A stretch of 60,176 bases of DNA from RUG100 sp034927505 (GTDB lineage Bacteria; Bacillota; Clostridia; Peptostreptococcales; Anaerovoracaceae), in assembly GCA_034927505.1 (NCBI GenBank), contig JAYFPY010000035.1, positions 1 through 60,176 on the forward strand. The letters run 5' to 3'. Shown in pieces: positions 43,666 to 52,611 of the stretch. The translations under genes were made by a program, and so were the position numbers. Position 1 is the stretch's first letter; every line of letters begins with the position of its first letter. Under the pieces are notes generated by a model, which was not told where the DNA came from, ran no database searches, and was given only the letters and a program-made list of their open reading frames with translations.

Positions 43666-44472
43666 ATGGAAATAGTCAATATCGTCAAAGAGCATATCGC
43701 CTGGAGAAGTCAAATAGGCAAGCTGGCAAAAGCAGACCTGAAGAAAACCTACAGCGGCGCAGCCCTGGGCTGGGCCTGGGCAATTATAAAGCCGGCTGTT
43801 ACTATCTTTGTGTACTGGTTCGCTTTTTCCACAGGAATGAGACATACTGCAGGGATCGCCGGGTTCCCTTTTTTCCTCTGGATGCTGGCAGGCATAGTGC
43901 CTTGGTTCTATGTTACCGAGATGTTGAATCAGGGTACGGATGCCATGAGAAAATACAAACATCTGATCACAAAGATGAAATTCCCGGTGTCTACTATACC
44001 TACTTTTGTCAGCCTTTCAAAGCTGACTGTACATCTGATCCTTCTGGCGTGTGTATTTGTTATATATGCCCTGATGGGATATATCCGAGATCCGATATAT
44101 TATCTGCAGCTTCCGCTGTATATGCTGATGCTGTTTCTGTTCTGCACCGGATGGGCTTTGTTCGGCTCGGTGCTTGCAGCTATGAGCAAGGATTTTCTCA
44201 ATCTAGTGAAATCATTTACTATGGCTTTGTTTTGGCTTTCCGGGATACTGTTTTCCATAACGAATATCGACGTAGGCTGGGTCAGAACGCTGATGAAGTG
44301 CAACCCTGTCACATTCACTGTGGAGGGTTACAGAAACTGTTTCGTCTACCACAAATGGTTCTTTGAAGATCCGAAATGGCTGCTGGTTTATCTGGCGGAA
44401 ATGATAGTAATGTGGGTGCTGGCGGTCTGGGCTTTTAAAAAGCTGAAAAAAGATATGCCGGATGTATTATAG
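43666..44472 (+). CDS. ABC-2 type permease for polysaccharide export
   Basis: 268 residues with about six membrane segments. The N-terminal K-T-Y-S-G-A-A-L-G-W-A-W stretch is typical of the TagG/Wzm/KpsM permeases for teichoic acid, O-antigen or capsule. It pairs with the ATPase gene 12 bp downstream. The exported polymer cannot be named; no synthesis genes are nearby. Confidence 0.9.
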   Translation: MEIVNIVKEHIAWRSQIGKLAKADLKKTYSGAALGWAWAIIKPAVTIFVYWFAFSTGMRHTAGIAGFPFFLWMLAGIVPWFYVTEMLNQGTDAMRKYKHLITKMKFPVSTIPTFVSLSKLTVHLILLACVFVIYALMGYIRDPIYYLQLPLYMLMLFLFCTGWALFGSVLAAMSKDFLNLVKSFTMALFWLSGILFSITNIDVGWVRTLMKCNPVTFTVEGYRNCFVYHKWFFEDPKWLLVYLAEMIVMWVLAVWAFKKLKKDMPDVL

Positions 44473-44484
44473 GAGCTGAACTGC

Positions 44485-45213
44485 ATGGAGAACAATGTAA
44501 TAGAATTCAAGCATGTGTCAAAGATATACAAGCTGTTCAAAAATGACAAGAAACGCCTTTTATCGGTCTTTTTCAAAAAGATACCGTACAAAGAAAAGAA
44601 AGCCGTAAACGACATGTCTTTTGCGATTGAAAAAGGCGAAGCGGTAGCTCTTTTCGGCAGAAACGGCGCGGGAAAATCCACCGTTTTGAAAATGATAACA
44701 GGCGTTACATATCCAACAAAGGGAGAGGTCCTGGTAAAAGGAAGAGTAAGCGCTCTGCTGGAACTGACCTCCGGCTTCGACATGGAAATGACAGGCAGGG
44801 AAAACATCTATCTGAAGGGACAGCTGATGGGGCTGCGTAATCAGGAGATAAAAGAAAGAGAACCTGCAATAACAGATTTCGCTGCCATTGATGAATACAT
44901 AGATCAGCCTGTAAGAACATATTCCAGCGGTATGAAAGCAAGGCTGGGTTTTGCGATCAATGTCAATATCAATCCTGAGATACTGATAATAGATGAAGCA
45001 CTCAGCGTAGGGGATGTTGCTTTTAAGAAAAAATGCATAAAAAAAGTCAACGAAATCATGGAAAAGGACGGCATTACACTGTTGTTCGTAACACATTCTA
45101 CAGGGGTGGCGCAGGAATTCTGCAAGAGAGGGATAGTGATGCAGAAAGGTAAGATCATATACGATTCAGATATTGAGTCGGCAGTAGAGATGTACAACAG
45201 TACAATAAAATAG
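44485..45213 (+). CDS. ABC transporter ATPase for polysaccharide export
   Basis: 242 residues. Walker A is GRNGAGKST, the signature is YSSGMKARLGF, Walker B is ILIIDEALSVGD. The TagH/Wzt subgroup is suggested by the LLELTSGFDMEMTGRENIYL stretch. It lacks the extra C-terminal domain that recognises polymer ends in some Wzt proteins. It works with the permease upstream. Confidence 0.92.
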   Translation: MENNVIEFKHVSKIYKLFKNDKKRLLSVFFKKIPYKEKKAVNDMSFAIEKGEAVALFGRNGAGKSTVLKMITGVTYPTKGEVLVKGRVSALLELTSGFDMEMTGRENIYLKGQLMGLRNQEIKEREPAITDFAAIDEYIDQPVRTYSSGMKARLGFAINVNINPEILIIDEALSVGDVAFKKKCIKKVNEIMEKDGITLLFVTHSTGVAQEFCKRGIVMQKGKIIYDSDIESAVEMYNSTIK

Positions 45214-45223
45214 AAAGGTAATT

Positions 45224-46291
45224 ATGAGTTATGATAAAAAAACGCTCCTTGTAATTTTTGGCGGAACTTCACCGGAGCATGAAGTTTCATGCAAGTCGGC
45301 GGCAGCGGTATTGAATGTAATAGACAGAACAAAGTATGATGTCCTTCAGATAGGCATCACAAAAGAAGGAAAATGGATATTGACAGGCGCGGATACTGAA
45401 AAGATAGAAAACGGAACATGGGAAAAAGGAATGGGCTGCAAGCCGGCGGCAATAACGCCGGACAGAACGGTACACGGCATCAGAGTCGGACGCGGTAAAG
45501 AAATCCGTGTTGACTGTGTTTTCCCAATACTCCACGGAGAAGGAGGAGAGGATGGACATATCCAGGGCCTGCTGGAACTGGCGGACATCCCATATGTAGG
45601 ATGCGGAGTTCTTGCATCGGCATGCGGCATGGATAAGGGCATAACCAAAGCACTGGTTTTAAGGACCGGGATAAGACAGGCAAAACATTGCGAGACTAAC
45701 AGATATGCATTTTCATCCAATCCGACAGAAGAATTGAAGAAGATAGCCATGACATTCCATGGAGCGTATCCTCTGTTTGTAAAACCGGCGGGCACAGGTT
45801 CTTCGGTGGGAGTATCGAAGGTGCATAATGACAAAGAGCTCTTTGAAGGAATAAAAAAAGCTGCAGAGGCCGATCATAAAGTCATCATAGAAACTGCTGT
45901 AGTCGGGAGAGAACTGGAAGTAGGAGTCATTGGGAACAGGGATCCAAAAGCTTCCCCTATAGGCGAGATACAGGCGGCGGCAGAATACTACGATTACAAG
46001 TCGAAATATGAAAGCGAAGAAACTCAGACGAGCATCGTTACAGATCTGCCTCCGACAAAGGAGTGCGAGATACAGGATGCCGCTGTAACAATATATAAAA
46101 CACTGAGCTGCAAAGGTCTGGCAAGAGTAGACTTCTTCCTTACCGAAGATGATGCTGTAGTGTTCAATGAAATCAATACTATGCCGGGATTCACAAAAGT
46201 GAGTATGTATTCACAGATGTGGGCGGCAGCAGGACTGGAATACAGTGAATTGATCGACAGGCTGATCGATCTTGCGATGGAGGAGATATAA
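45224..46291 (+). CDS. ddl: D-alanine-D-alanine ligase
   Basis: 355 residues, ATP-grasp enzyme that makes the dipeptide end of peptidoglycan stems. GGTSPEHEVSCKSA at the start, LHGEGGEDGHIQGLLEL, KPAGTGSSVGVSK, YYDYKSKY and NEINTMPGFT near the end. The tyrosine in YYDYKSKY is the residue of D-Ala-D-Ala rather than D-Ala-D-Lac ligases. Confidence 0.96.
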   Translation: MSYDKKTLLVIFGGTSPEHEVSCKSAAAVLNVIDRTKYDVLQIGITKEGKWILTGADTEKIENGTWEKGMGCKPAAITPDRTVHGIRVGRGKEIRVDCVFPILHGEGGEDGHIQGLLELADIPYVGCGVLASACGMDKGITKALVLRTGIRQAKHCETNRYAFSSNPTEELKKIAMTFHGAYPLFVKPAGTGSSVGVSKVHNDKELFEGIKKAAEADHKVIIETAVVGRELEVGVIGNRDPKASPIGEIQAAAEYYDYKSKYESEETQTSIVTDLPPTKECEIQDAAVTIYKTLSCKGLARVDFFLTEDDAVVFNEINTMPGFTKVSMYSQMWAAAGLEYSELIDRLIDLAMEEI

Positions 46292-46292
46292 A

Positions 46293-48038
46293 ATGGCAAA
46301 AGAAAAACCGGATTTTGGAAATGAAGAAGTAAGACTGAAATACAGGCATACTACTTCTCACATACTGGCACAGGCAGTAAAGAAACTGTGGCCGGAGGCC
46401 AAGCTGGCTATAGGCCCGGCAATAGCCGACGGATTCTATTATGATTTCGATCTGGAGCATAAATTCACAGATCAGGATCTGAACAAGATCACAAAGGAAA
46501 TGAAACGCATAACAAAAGCGGGCCTTCCTCTGGAAAGATTTGAACTGCCCAGAGAAGAAGCGCTGGCTTTCATGAAGGAGCAGGACGAACCCTACAAGGT
46601 GGAGCTTATAAACGATCTTCCCGAAGATGAAATCATATCCTTCTACAAGCAGGGAGATTTCACAGACCTGTGCGCGGGTCCTCACATGGAGAAGACCAGT
46701 CAGATAAAGGCGATCAAGCTGACAAGCGTGGCAGGAGCTTACTGGAGAGGCGATTCCGACAGGAAGATGCTCCAGCGGATATACGGGACATGTTTCCCAA
46801 GCCAGGAAGAACTGGATGAGTATCTGGCAAAGATCGAAGAAGCGAAGAAAAGAGACCACAGAAAGATCGGGAAAGAAATGGACCTGTTTGCCCTTTATGA
46901 TGAAGGACCGGGATTCCCTTTCTTTATGCCAAACGGTATGATCATTCGAAATGAACTGGAAAATTTCTGGAGAGAAGAGCACAGAAAAAGAGGATATGAA
47001 GAAATCAAGACTCCTCTCATACTGAACGAACAGCTCTGGCATACATCGGGCCACTGGGATCATTACCAGGACAACATGTACTTTACTAAGATAGATGGTG
47101 AAGACTATGCCATAAAACCGATGAACTGCCCGGGAGCGATGCTGGCTTATGAAAGAAAGCTCCATTCATACAGGGATCTGCCTATACGAATGGGAGAGCT
47201 GGGCCAGGTACACAGACATGAATTGTCGGGAGCTCTTCACGGTCTGATGCGCGTAAGGACATTTACACAGGATGATGCCCACATATTCATGCTGCCGGAA
47301 CAGACCAAAGATGAGATCAAAGGCGTTATCGATTTTATAGACTACGTTTACAGCCTGTTTGGATTCAAATATCACATAGAACTGTCCACAAGACCGGATG
47401 ATTCCATGGGCAGTCCCGAGGAATGGGACCGTGCGGAAACTGCTCTCCGTGAAGCCATGGAAGAAAAGGGCCTGGAATTTGTGATCAACGAAGGGGACGG
47501 AGCTTTCTACGGTCCGAAACTGGACTTCCATCTTGAAGACTCACTGGGAAGGACGTGGCAGTGCGGCACTATTCAGCTGGACTTTCAGATGCCTCAGAGA
47601 TTCGATATCACGTATATCGGACCGGACGGAGAAAAACACAGACCGGTCATGATACACCGTGTGATCTTTGGATCCATTGAAAGATTCATTGGGATACTGA
47701 TAGAGCATTTTGCCGGGAAATTCCCGCTGTGGCTGGCTCCTGTACAGGTAAAACTGCTGACTGTTACTGAAAAATTTGCGGGATATGCGGAAAAAACTGC
47801 TGAAAGACTGAGAGAAGCAGGCCTTCGAGTCGAGCTGGATATCAGGAACGAAAAGATAGGGTACAAACTGAGAGAAGCAAGAAACGAAAGATGTTCCTAC
47901 ATTGGCGTAATAGGTGAAAGAGAAGCGGAAGCCGGGACTCTTACAGTACGTTCAAGCAAGGCAGGAGAACTGGGAGAAATGCCGGTGAGTGAGTTCGAAG
48001 CAAAACTTCTGAAAGAAATAAAAGACAAGGCGGTATAG
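46293..48038 (+). CDS. thrS: Threonyl-tRNA synthetase without the TGS domain
   Basis: 581 residues from ATG 46293 (a slightly longer frame overlaps ddl). Editing domain from about residue 15 with HTTSHILAQ and CAGPHMEKT; class II core with GPGFPFFMPNG, PMNCPGAML, RMGELGQVHRHELSGALHGL and the anticodon-binding domain from about 470. The protein begins almost at the editing domain, so the N-terminal TGS domain of the standard ~640-residue form is missing. No T-box leader is possible in the 1-bp gap to ddl. Confidence 0.95.
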   Translation: MAKEKPDFGNEEVRLKYRHTTSHILAQAVKKLWPEAKLAIGPAIADGFYYDFDLEHKFTDQDLNKITKEMKRITKAGLPLERFELPREEALAFMKEQDEPYKVELINDLPEDEIISFYKQGDFTDLCAGPHMEKTSQIKAIKLTSVAGAYWRGDSDRKMLQRIYGTCFPSQEELDEYLAKIEEAKKRDHRKIGKEMDLFALYDEGPGFPFFMPNGMIIRNELENFWREEHRKRGYEEIKTPLILNEQLWHTSGHWDHYQDNMYFTKIDGEDYAIKPMNCPGAMLAYERKLHSYRDLPIRMGELGQVHRHELSGALHGLMRVRTFTQDDAHIFMLPEQTKDEIKGVIDFIDYVYSLFGFKYHIELSTRPDDSMGSPEEWDRAETALREAMEEKGLEFVINEGDGAFYGPKLDFHLEDSLGRTWQCGTIQLDFQMPQRFDITYIGPDGEKHRPVMIHRVIFGSIERFIGILIEHFAGKFPLWLAPVQVKLLTVTEKFAGYAEKTAERLREAGLRVELDIRNEKIGYKLREARNERCSYIGVIGEREAEAGTLTVRSSKAGELGEMPVSEFEAKLLKEIKDKAV

Positions 48039-48043
48039 TACAT

Positions 48044-48322
48044 ATGGGGAACGATATTACAAAGGGAAAGTGGCGTGACGGCGTTTATCTTACCACTGCG
48101 CAGACCGGCCTGGAAGCTGATATCATAGAATCAAAGCTGAGGGGCGAGGGCATTCCGTGTCTCAGAAAATACAAAGGGGCCGGCAACTTTATGGAGATCG
48201 CCATAGGCGTGAATACCATTCAGCCGATCGAAATATATGTGCCTCCGGAAACCCTGGAAGATGCAAAAGAAATAATAGTACCGGTACCTATAGATGATGA
48301 TTTTGACCCCGGCGATGAATAG
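48044..48322 (+). CDS. DUF2007-like small protein
   Basis: 92 residues. The pattern LTTAQTGLEADIIESKLRGEGIPC, followed by a short loop and IEIYVPPETLEDAKEII, fits DUF2007, a small ferredoxin-like domain often called a putative signal-transducing protein. The C-terminus is acidic. No function is established. It overlaps the next gene. Confidence 0.75.
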   Translation: MGNDITKGKWRDGVYLTTAQTGLEADIIESKLRGEGIPCLRKYKGAGNFMEIAIGVNTIQPIEIYVPPETLEDAKEIIVPVPIDDDFDPGDE

Positions 48323-49319
48323 CATCAAAGAAAAAGGCCCGGGGCTGCTGCTTTGCATTGCTATTGCTGTACCGGCATGGTTCCTGGGAAAGCTGCTGCC
48401 GGTAGTAGGCGGACCGGTGTTCGCCATACTGATAGGAATGGTAGTGGCTCTGTTCTATAAGAACAAGGTCAGGACTCAGGGAGGCATAGCTTTCACCTCA
48501 AAAAAGATACTGCAGTATGCAGTAATCCTGCTGGGATTCGGAATGGATCTGTCGGACATACTCATGAAGGGAAAGCAGTCGCTGCCCATAATAATATCGA
48601 CCATAACCATATCCCTGATCATAGCATATGTTCTCTGCAAAGTACTGAAGATGGACGGGAAAATATCGACACTGGTTGGCGTAGGCTCATCCATCTGCGG
48701 AGGATCCGCTATTGCGGCCACGGCTCCGGTCATAGATGCAGATGACGAAGAAATAGCACAGGCTATTTCAGTTATTTTTCTTTTCAACGTAGTGGCAGCT
48801 CTCGTATTCCCTACACTGGGAGGAATGCTGGGACTGTCTAATGAAGGCTTTGGCTTGTTTGCGGGAACTGCAGTCAATGATACTTCCTCAGTTACAGCTG
48901 CCGCAACAGCCTGGGACGGCATACACGGAAGCAACACTTTGGATGCGGCCACGATAGTAAAATTGACAAGGACATTGGCAATAATACCTATTACATTGGT
49001 GCTGGCAATATATACAGCAAGAAAGAAAAAAGAACAGCATACGGATTTCAGTCTGAGGAAAATATTTCCTTTCTTTATACTGTTTTTCATTCTGGCTGCA
49101 GTGATCACAACCGTATTCGACTTGTCGACGACCATCACAGATCCGATCAAGACACTGTCCAAATTTTTTATTGTTACGGCAATGGCGGCAATAGGGCTGA
49201 ATACAAATATAGTAAAACTGATCAGATCAGGCGGAAAGCCTATTTTCATGGGATTCTGCTGCTGGGTAGGCATTGCTGCAGTCAGCCTGCTGGCACAGCA
49301 CCTGATGAATATCTGGTAA
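48294..49319 (+). CDS. YeiH/YadS-like UPF0324 family membrane protein (putative sulfate exporter)
   Basis: 341 residues with about ten membrane segments. Family features: GPVFAILIGMVV, the ILLGFGMDL stretch, VGVGSSICGGSAIAATAPVI and FAGTAVNDTSSVTAA. The family is annotated as putative sulfate exporters, with little direct proof. The start could also be ATG 48315, seven codons in; neither has a clear ribosome site, and translation may be coupled to the gene before. Confidence 0.88.
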   Translation: MMILTPAMNSIKEKGPGLLLCIAIAVPAWFLGKLLPVVGGPVFAILIGMVVALFYKNKVRTQGGIAFTSKKILQYAVILLGFGMDLSDILMKGKQSLPIIISTITISLIIAYVLCKVLKMDGKISTLVGVGSSICGGSAIAATAPVIDADDEEIAQAISVIFLFNVVAALVFPTLGGMLGLSNEGFGLFAGTAVNDTSSVTAAATAWDGIHGSNTLDAATIVKLTRTLAIIPITLVLAIYTARKKKEQHTDFSLRKIFPFFILFFILAAVITTVFDLSTTITDPIKTLSKFFIVTAMAAIGLNTNIVKLIRSGGKPIFMGFCCWVGIAAVSLLAQHLMNIW

Positions 49320-49328
49320 AAATTTCGG

Positions 49329-49361
49329 TTGACAAACCGCAGGCCGATATATTATTATAAT
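49329..49361 (+). promoter_or_regulatory. Promoter region of the pfl operon
   Basis: Consensus TTGACA at 49329 and TATAAT at 49356 are 21 bp apart, too far for standard spacing. TTATTA at 49352 gives 17 bp. The exact -10 is uncertain. Confidence 0.5.
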
Positions 49362-49456
49362 CATATCATATGACTGACGGAAGTGGATATAACCACATGA
49401 AGTATGATTTTAACAGCCGACCGTCTGGGCGAGAAAGCTCGGATGTGCGGCTTTTT
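49361..49456 (+). ncRNA. ZTP riboswitch (pfl motif) with terminator
   Basis: Upstream of pflA. P1 pairs ATCATA (49365) with TATGAT (49403); the internal part TGACTGACGGAAGTGG leads to hairpin GTGG/CCAC; the conserved 3' part is GCCGACCGTCTGGGC (49416-49430). AGCCG inside it can pair with CGGCT (49448) before a T5 run, so ZTP binding should prevent termination. The motif was first named for its link to pfl genes; it senses the purine intermediates ZMP and ZTP, which build up when 10-formyl-tetrahydrofolate is short. Confidence 0.85.
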
Positions 49457-49485
49457 CTATACTATTTCCGATGCAGGAGGAAACT

Positions 49486-50220
49486 ATGCAGGGAAGGATC
49501 CATTCAATCGAATCCATGGGACTGGTAGACGGCCCCGGCGTAAGAGCGGTCGTTTTCATGCAGGGCTGCCGCCTGAGATGCAGGTACTGTCACAATCCGG
49601 ACACCTGGGACACAGCCGGAGGGAAAGAGATCGAGGCAGGAAAGCTGATCAAAAAGATTTCACGCTTCAAACCATATTTCGGAGAAGAAGGCGGCGTTAC
49701 TTTTTCGGGAGGCGAACCTCTCATGCAGCCGGGTTTCCTTGAGGAATGCCTCAGGCTTTCAAAGGAGGCGGGCATACATACCTGCCTGGATACATCAGGA
49801 CAGGGCAGAACGGACATGAAAGATGAAGTCTGCCGCAGGATCCTCGAGATGACGGATCTGGTGATCCTGGACATAAAACACTGCGATCCGGAAATGTATA
49901 GAAAGATAACAGGTACTGACATAAAGGGCGTTGAAAAATTTATCGAGACCGCTGCAGGCATGAGAAAGCCGTTCTGGCTGAGACATGTGGTAGTGCCGGG
50001 ACTGACAGACGGAAGAGATCATCTGGAAAAGCTGAAAGAATACACAGATGGCATCCCGGGCACACAGCGAGTACAGCTGCTCCCGTATCACAGAGCCGGA
50101 GAAAACAAGTACGGGGAAATGGGCATCGATTATCCGCTGGCAGGGACGCCGGCAATGGACGAAAAGCTCACCAAAGAATTGGAAAAAGAGTTGTTTGATC
50201 AAGGAGGTACAGTTATATGA
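49486..50220 (+). CDS. pflA: Pyruvate formate-lyase activating enzyme
   Basis: 244 residues from ATG 49486 behind CAGGAGGAAACT; an earlier ATG overlaps the ribosome site. Radical SAM enzyme that puts the glycyl radical on PflB. The Fe-S motif is CRLRCRYCHNPDTW; TFSGGEPLMQP and DTSGQ follow. It overlaps pflB by 4 bp (ATGA). Confidence 0.96.
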   Translation: MQGRIHSIESMGLVDGPGVRAVVFMQGCRLRCRYCHNPDTWDTAGGKEIEAGKLIKKISRFKPYFGEEGGVTFSGGEPLMQPGFLEECLRLSKEAGIHTCLDTSGQGRTDMKDEVCRRILEMTDLVILDIKHCDPEMYRKITGTDIKGVEKFIETAAGMRKPFWLRHVVVPGLTDGRDHLEKLKEYTDGIPGTQRVQLLPYHRAGENKYGEMGIDYPLAGTPAMDEKLTKELEKELFDQGGTVI

Positions 50221-52478
50221 TCACTGAAATCAAGAGAGAAAAACCGGTAATGAAAAAGGAATGGGAAGGATTCAACAGCGGCAACTGGAGACATGTCATA
50301 GATGTAAGGAACTTCATTCAGAAGAATGTCACGCCGTATGACGGCGACGATGAATTTCTGGAGGGCATCAGCGAAAAGACGGACAAAGTCTGGGGAAAAT
50401 GCAAAGAACTGCTGGCGGAAGAACTGAAGAACGGCATCCTGGACGTCGAGACCAATGTGGTTTCCGGAATAGACAATTTCGCTCCGGGATACATAGATAA
50501 AGAAAATGAAGTCATAGTAGGGCTGCAGACAGATGCTCCCCTAAAGAGGATCATGAATCTCTACGGCGGGACCAGAATGGCGGAAAGTGCTCTGGCTCAG
50601 TACGGATACGAGATGGATCCCGAAGTAAAGAGACGATTTCATGAATACAGAAAAACTCACAACGAGGGAGTCTTTGATGCTTATCCGGAGAGGACCAAGA
50701 TAGCCAGGCACAACGGGCTTTTGACAGGGCTGCCTGACGCTTACGGCAGAGGCAGACTGATCGGCGACTACAGAAGAGTTGCTCTTTACGGTATAGATTA
50801 CCTTATCGAACAGAAAAAACAGGATATAGACATGGCTGACGGGCCTATGACGGATGAACTGATACGCATCAGGGAAGAACTCCATGAGCAGGTAAGAGCT
50901 CTTGCTGAAGTAAAGGCAATGGCTTCCAAATACGGAATCGATCTGGCAGGACCGGCTTCAAATGCCCGTGAGGCAGTGCAGGCTGTCTACATGGCTTATC
51001 TGGCAGGAGTCAAAGAGAACAACGGAGCGGCGACTTCCATCGGAAGGACATCCACGTTCCTGGACATATACATACAGCGAGATCTGGAAAAGGGGATAAT
51101 CACGGAGAAAGAAGCTCAGGAAATGATGGATCAGTTTGTCATCAAACTGCGTCTTGTAAGGCACCTCAGGACTCCGGAATACAATGAACTGTTCGGCGGC
51201 GATCCGACATGGGTGACCGAATCCATCGGAGGCATGAGCGTCCACGGCATGAGTCTGGTCACAAAGAATTCATTCAGGATACTCCACACTCTGACCAACA
51301 TGGGAACTGCACCGGAGCCTAATCTTACAGTGCTCTGGAGCCAGAACCTGCCGCAGAATTTTAAAAACTACTGCTCAAAGATGAGCATAGCAACAGATTC
51401 AATACAGTACGAGAACGACGACCTGATGAGGCCGGTATATGGAGATGACTACGCTATATCATGCTGCGTATCCGCCATGTCCGTTGGCAAGCAGATGCAG
51501 TTTTTCGGGGCTCGGGCAAACCTGGCCAAATCACTGCTGTACGCCATAAACGGCGGCGTGGACGAACTGACAGGGGAGACGGTCATTCCGGACATCGCTC
51601 CTATGGATGAGGATGTTCTGGATTTCAACAAGGTGATGCTCAGTTACAAAAAGGTCATGTCATATGTTGCGGGGCTGTATGTGGATACAATGAATGTGAT
51701 ACATTACATGCACGATAAATATGCCTATGAAGCCAGCCAGATGGCTCTTCACGACACTCATGTGGAAAGAGTCACGGCATTTGGAATAGCAGGACTTTCC
51801 GTTGCTGCCGATTCTCTTTCAGCAGTCAAATTCGGAAAAGTAAAACCGATCAGGAACGAACAGGGCGTGGCAGTGGACTTCGAAGTACATGGGGATTTTC
51901 CAAAGTACGGAAACGACGATGACGATGCGGACGATCTGGCTGTCGAAATAGTAAAATATTTCTCGGCGGAACTGAAAAAGCATCCTATGTACAGGGATGC
52001 GATCCATACTCTTTCAGCACTGACCATAACCAGCAACGTTATGTACGGCAAGAAGACAGGCAACACTCCGGACGGAAGAAAGCTGGGCGAGCCTCTGGCG
52101 CCGGGAGCAAATCCAATGCATGGAAGGGACGAAAACGGAGCGCTGGCATCGCTGAATTCGGTGGCAAAGATACCTTACAGGAACGTATGTCAGGATGGCG
52201 TATCAAATACCTTCTCCATCGTGCCGAAGGCACTGGGTACCGAAGAAGCCGAAAGAGAAGAAAACCTTACAGCAGTACTGGACGGTTACTTCATACAGGG
52301 CGCTCATCATCTGAATGTAAATGTCATGGATAAGGCGCTGCTGGAGGCGGCTATGGAACATCCTGAAGACTATCCGGGCCTGACCATCAGAGTATCGGGA
52401 TATGCTGTGAACTTTGTGAGACTGTCCAGAGAGCAGCAGCTGGAAGTCATTGAAAGAACTTTCCACGAAGCAATGTAG
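50217..52478 (+). CDS. pflB: Formate C-acetyltransferase (pyruvate formate-lyase)
   Basis: 753 residues. It converts pyruvate and CoA to acetyl-CoA and formate without oxygen. The two active-site cysteines are in YAISCCVSAMSVG; the glycyl radical site is RVSGYAVNFVRLS near the C-terminus. The ribosome site AAGGAGGTACAGTTAT is strong. The formate supports one-carbon and purine synthesis, in line with the ZTP riboswitch. A terminator follows. Confidence 0.97.
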   Translation: MITEIKREKPVMKKEWEGFNSGNWRHVIDVRNFIQKNVTPYDGDDEFLEGISEKTDKVWGKCKELLAEELKNGILDVETNVVSGIDNFAPGYIDKENEVIVGLQTDAPLKRIMNLYGGTRMAESALAQYGYEMDPEVKRRFHEYRKTHNEGVFDAYPERTKIARHNGLLTGLPDAYGRGRLIGDYRRVALYGIDYLIEQKKQDIDMADGPMTDELIRIREELHEQVRALAEVKAMASKYGIDLAGPASNAREAVQAVYMAYLAGVKENNGAATSIGRTSTFLDIYIQRDLEKGIITEKEAQEMMDQFVIKLRLVRHLRTPEYNELFGGDPTWVTESIGGMSVHGMSLVTKNSFRILHTLTNMGTAPEPNLTVLWSQNLPQNFKNYCSKMSIATDSIQYENDDLMRPVYGDDYAISCCVSAMSVGKQMQFFGARANLAKSLLYAINGGVDELTGETVIPDIAPMDEDVLDFNKVMLSYKKVMSYVAGLYVDTMNVIHYMHDKYAYEASQMALHDTHVERVTAFGIAGLSVAADSLSAVKFGKVKPIRNEQGVAVDFEVHGDFPKYGNDDDDADDLAVEIVKYFSAELKKHPMYRDAIHTLSALTITSNVMYGKKTGNTPDGRKLGEPLAPGANPMHGRDENGALASLNSVAKIPYRNVCQDGVSNTFSIVPKALGTEEAEREENLTAVLDGYFIQGAHHLNVNVMDKALLEAAMEHPEDYPGLTIRVSGYAVNFVRLSREQQLEVIERTFHEAM

Positions 52479-52513
52479 CGGCAGTGCGCAGCCTGAATAA
52501 AATAGTACAGCAG

Positions 52514-52556
52514 AGATGTATGTTTTGGATATCTGTTCCGGAGCATACATCTTTTT
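52514..52556 (+). terminator. Terminator after pflB
   Basis: AGATGTATG (52514-52522) pairs perfectly with CATACATCT (52544-52552), followed by TTTT and a T-rich tail. Confidence 0.85.
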
Positions 52557-52559
52557 CTC

Positions 52560-52588
52560 TTTATAAAACATCCGGTCTGCGATATAAT
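52560..52588 (+). promoter_or_regulatory. Predicted promoter of the moa operon
   Basis: A perfect TATAAT at 52583 lies 24 bp before moaA. The hexamer TTTATA at 52560 is 17 bp upstream but poor. Confidence 0.45.
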
Positions 52589-52611
52589 GAATGTGTTAAG
52601 GAGATAAGGCC

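Noticed and set aside
46272..46292. T-box leader for thrS
   Set aside because: Only 1 bp separates ddl from thrS, and no T-box or specifier hairpin was seen upstream.
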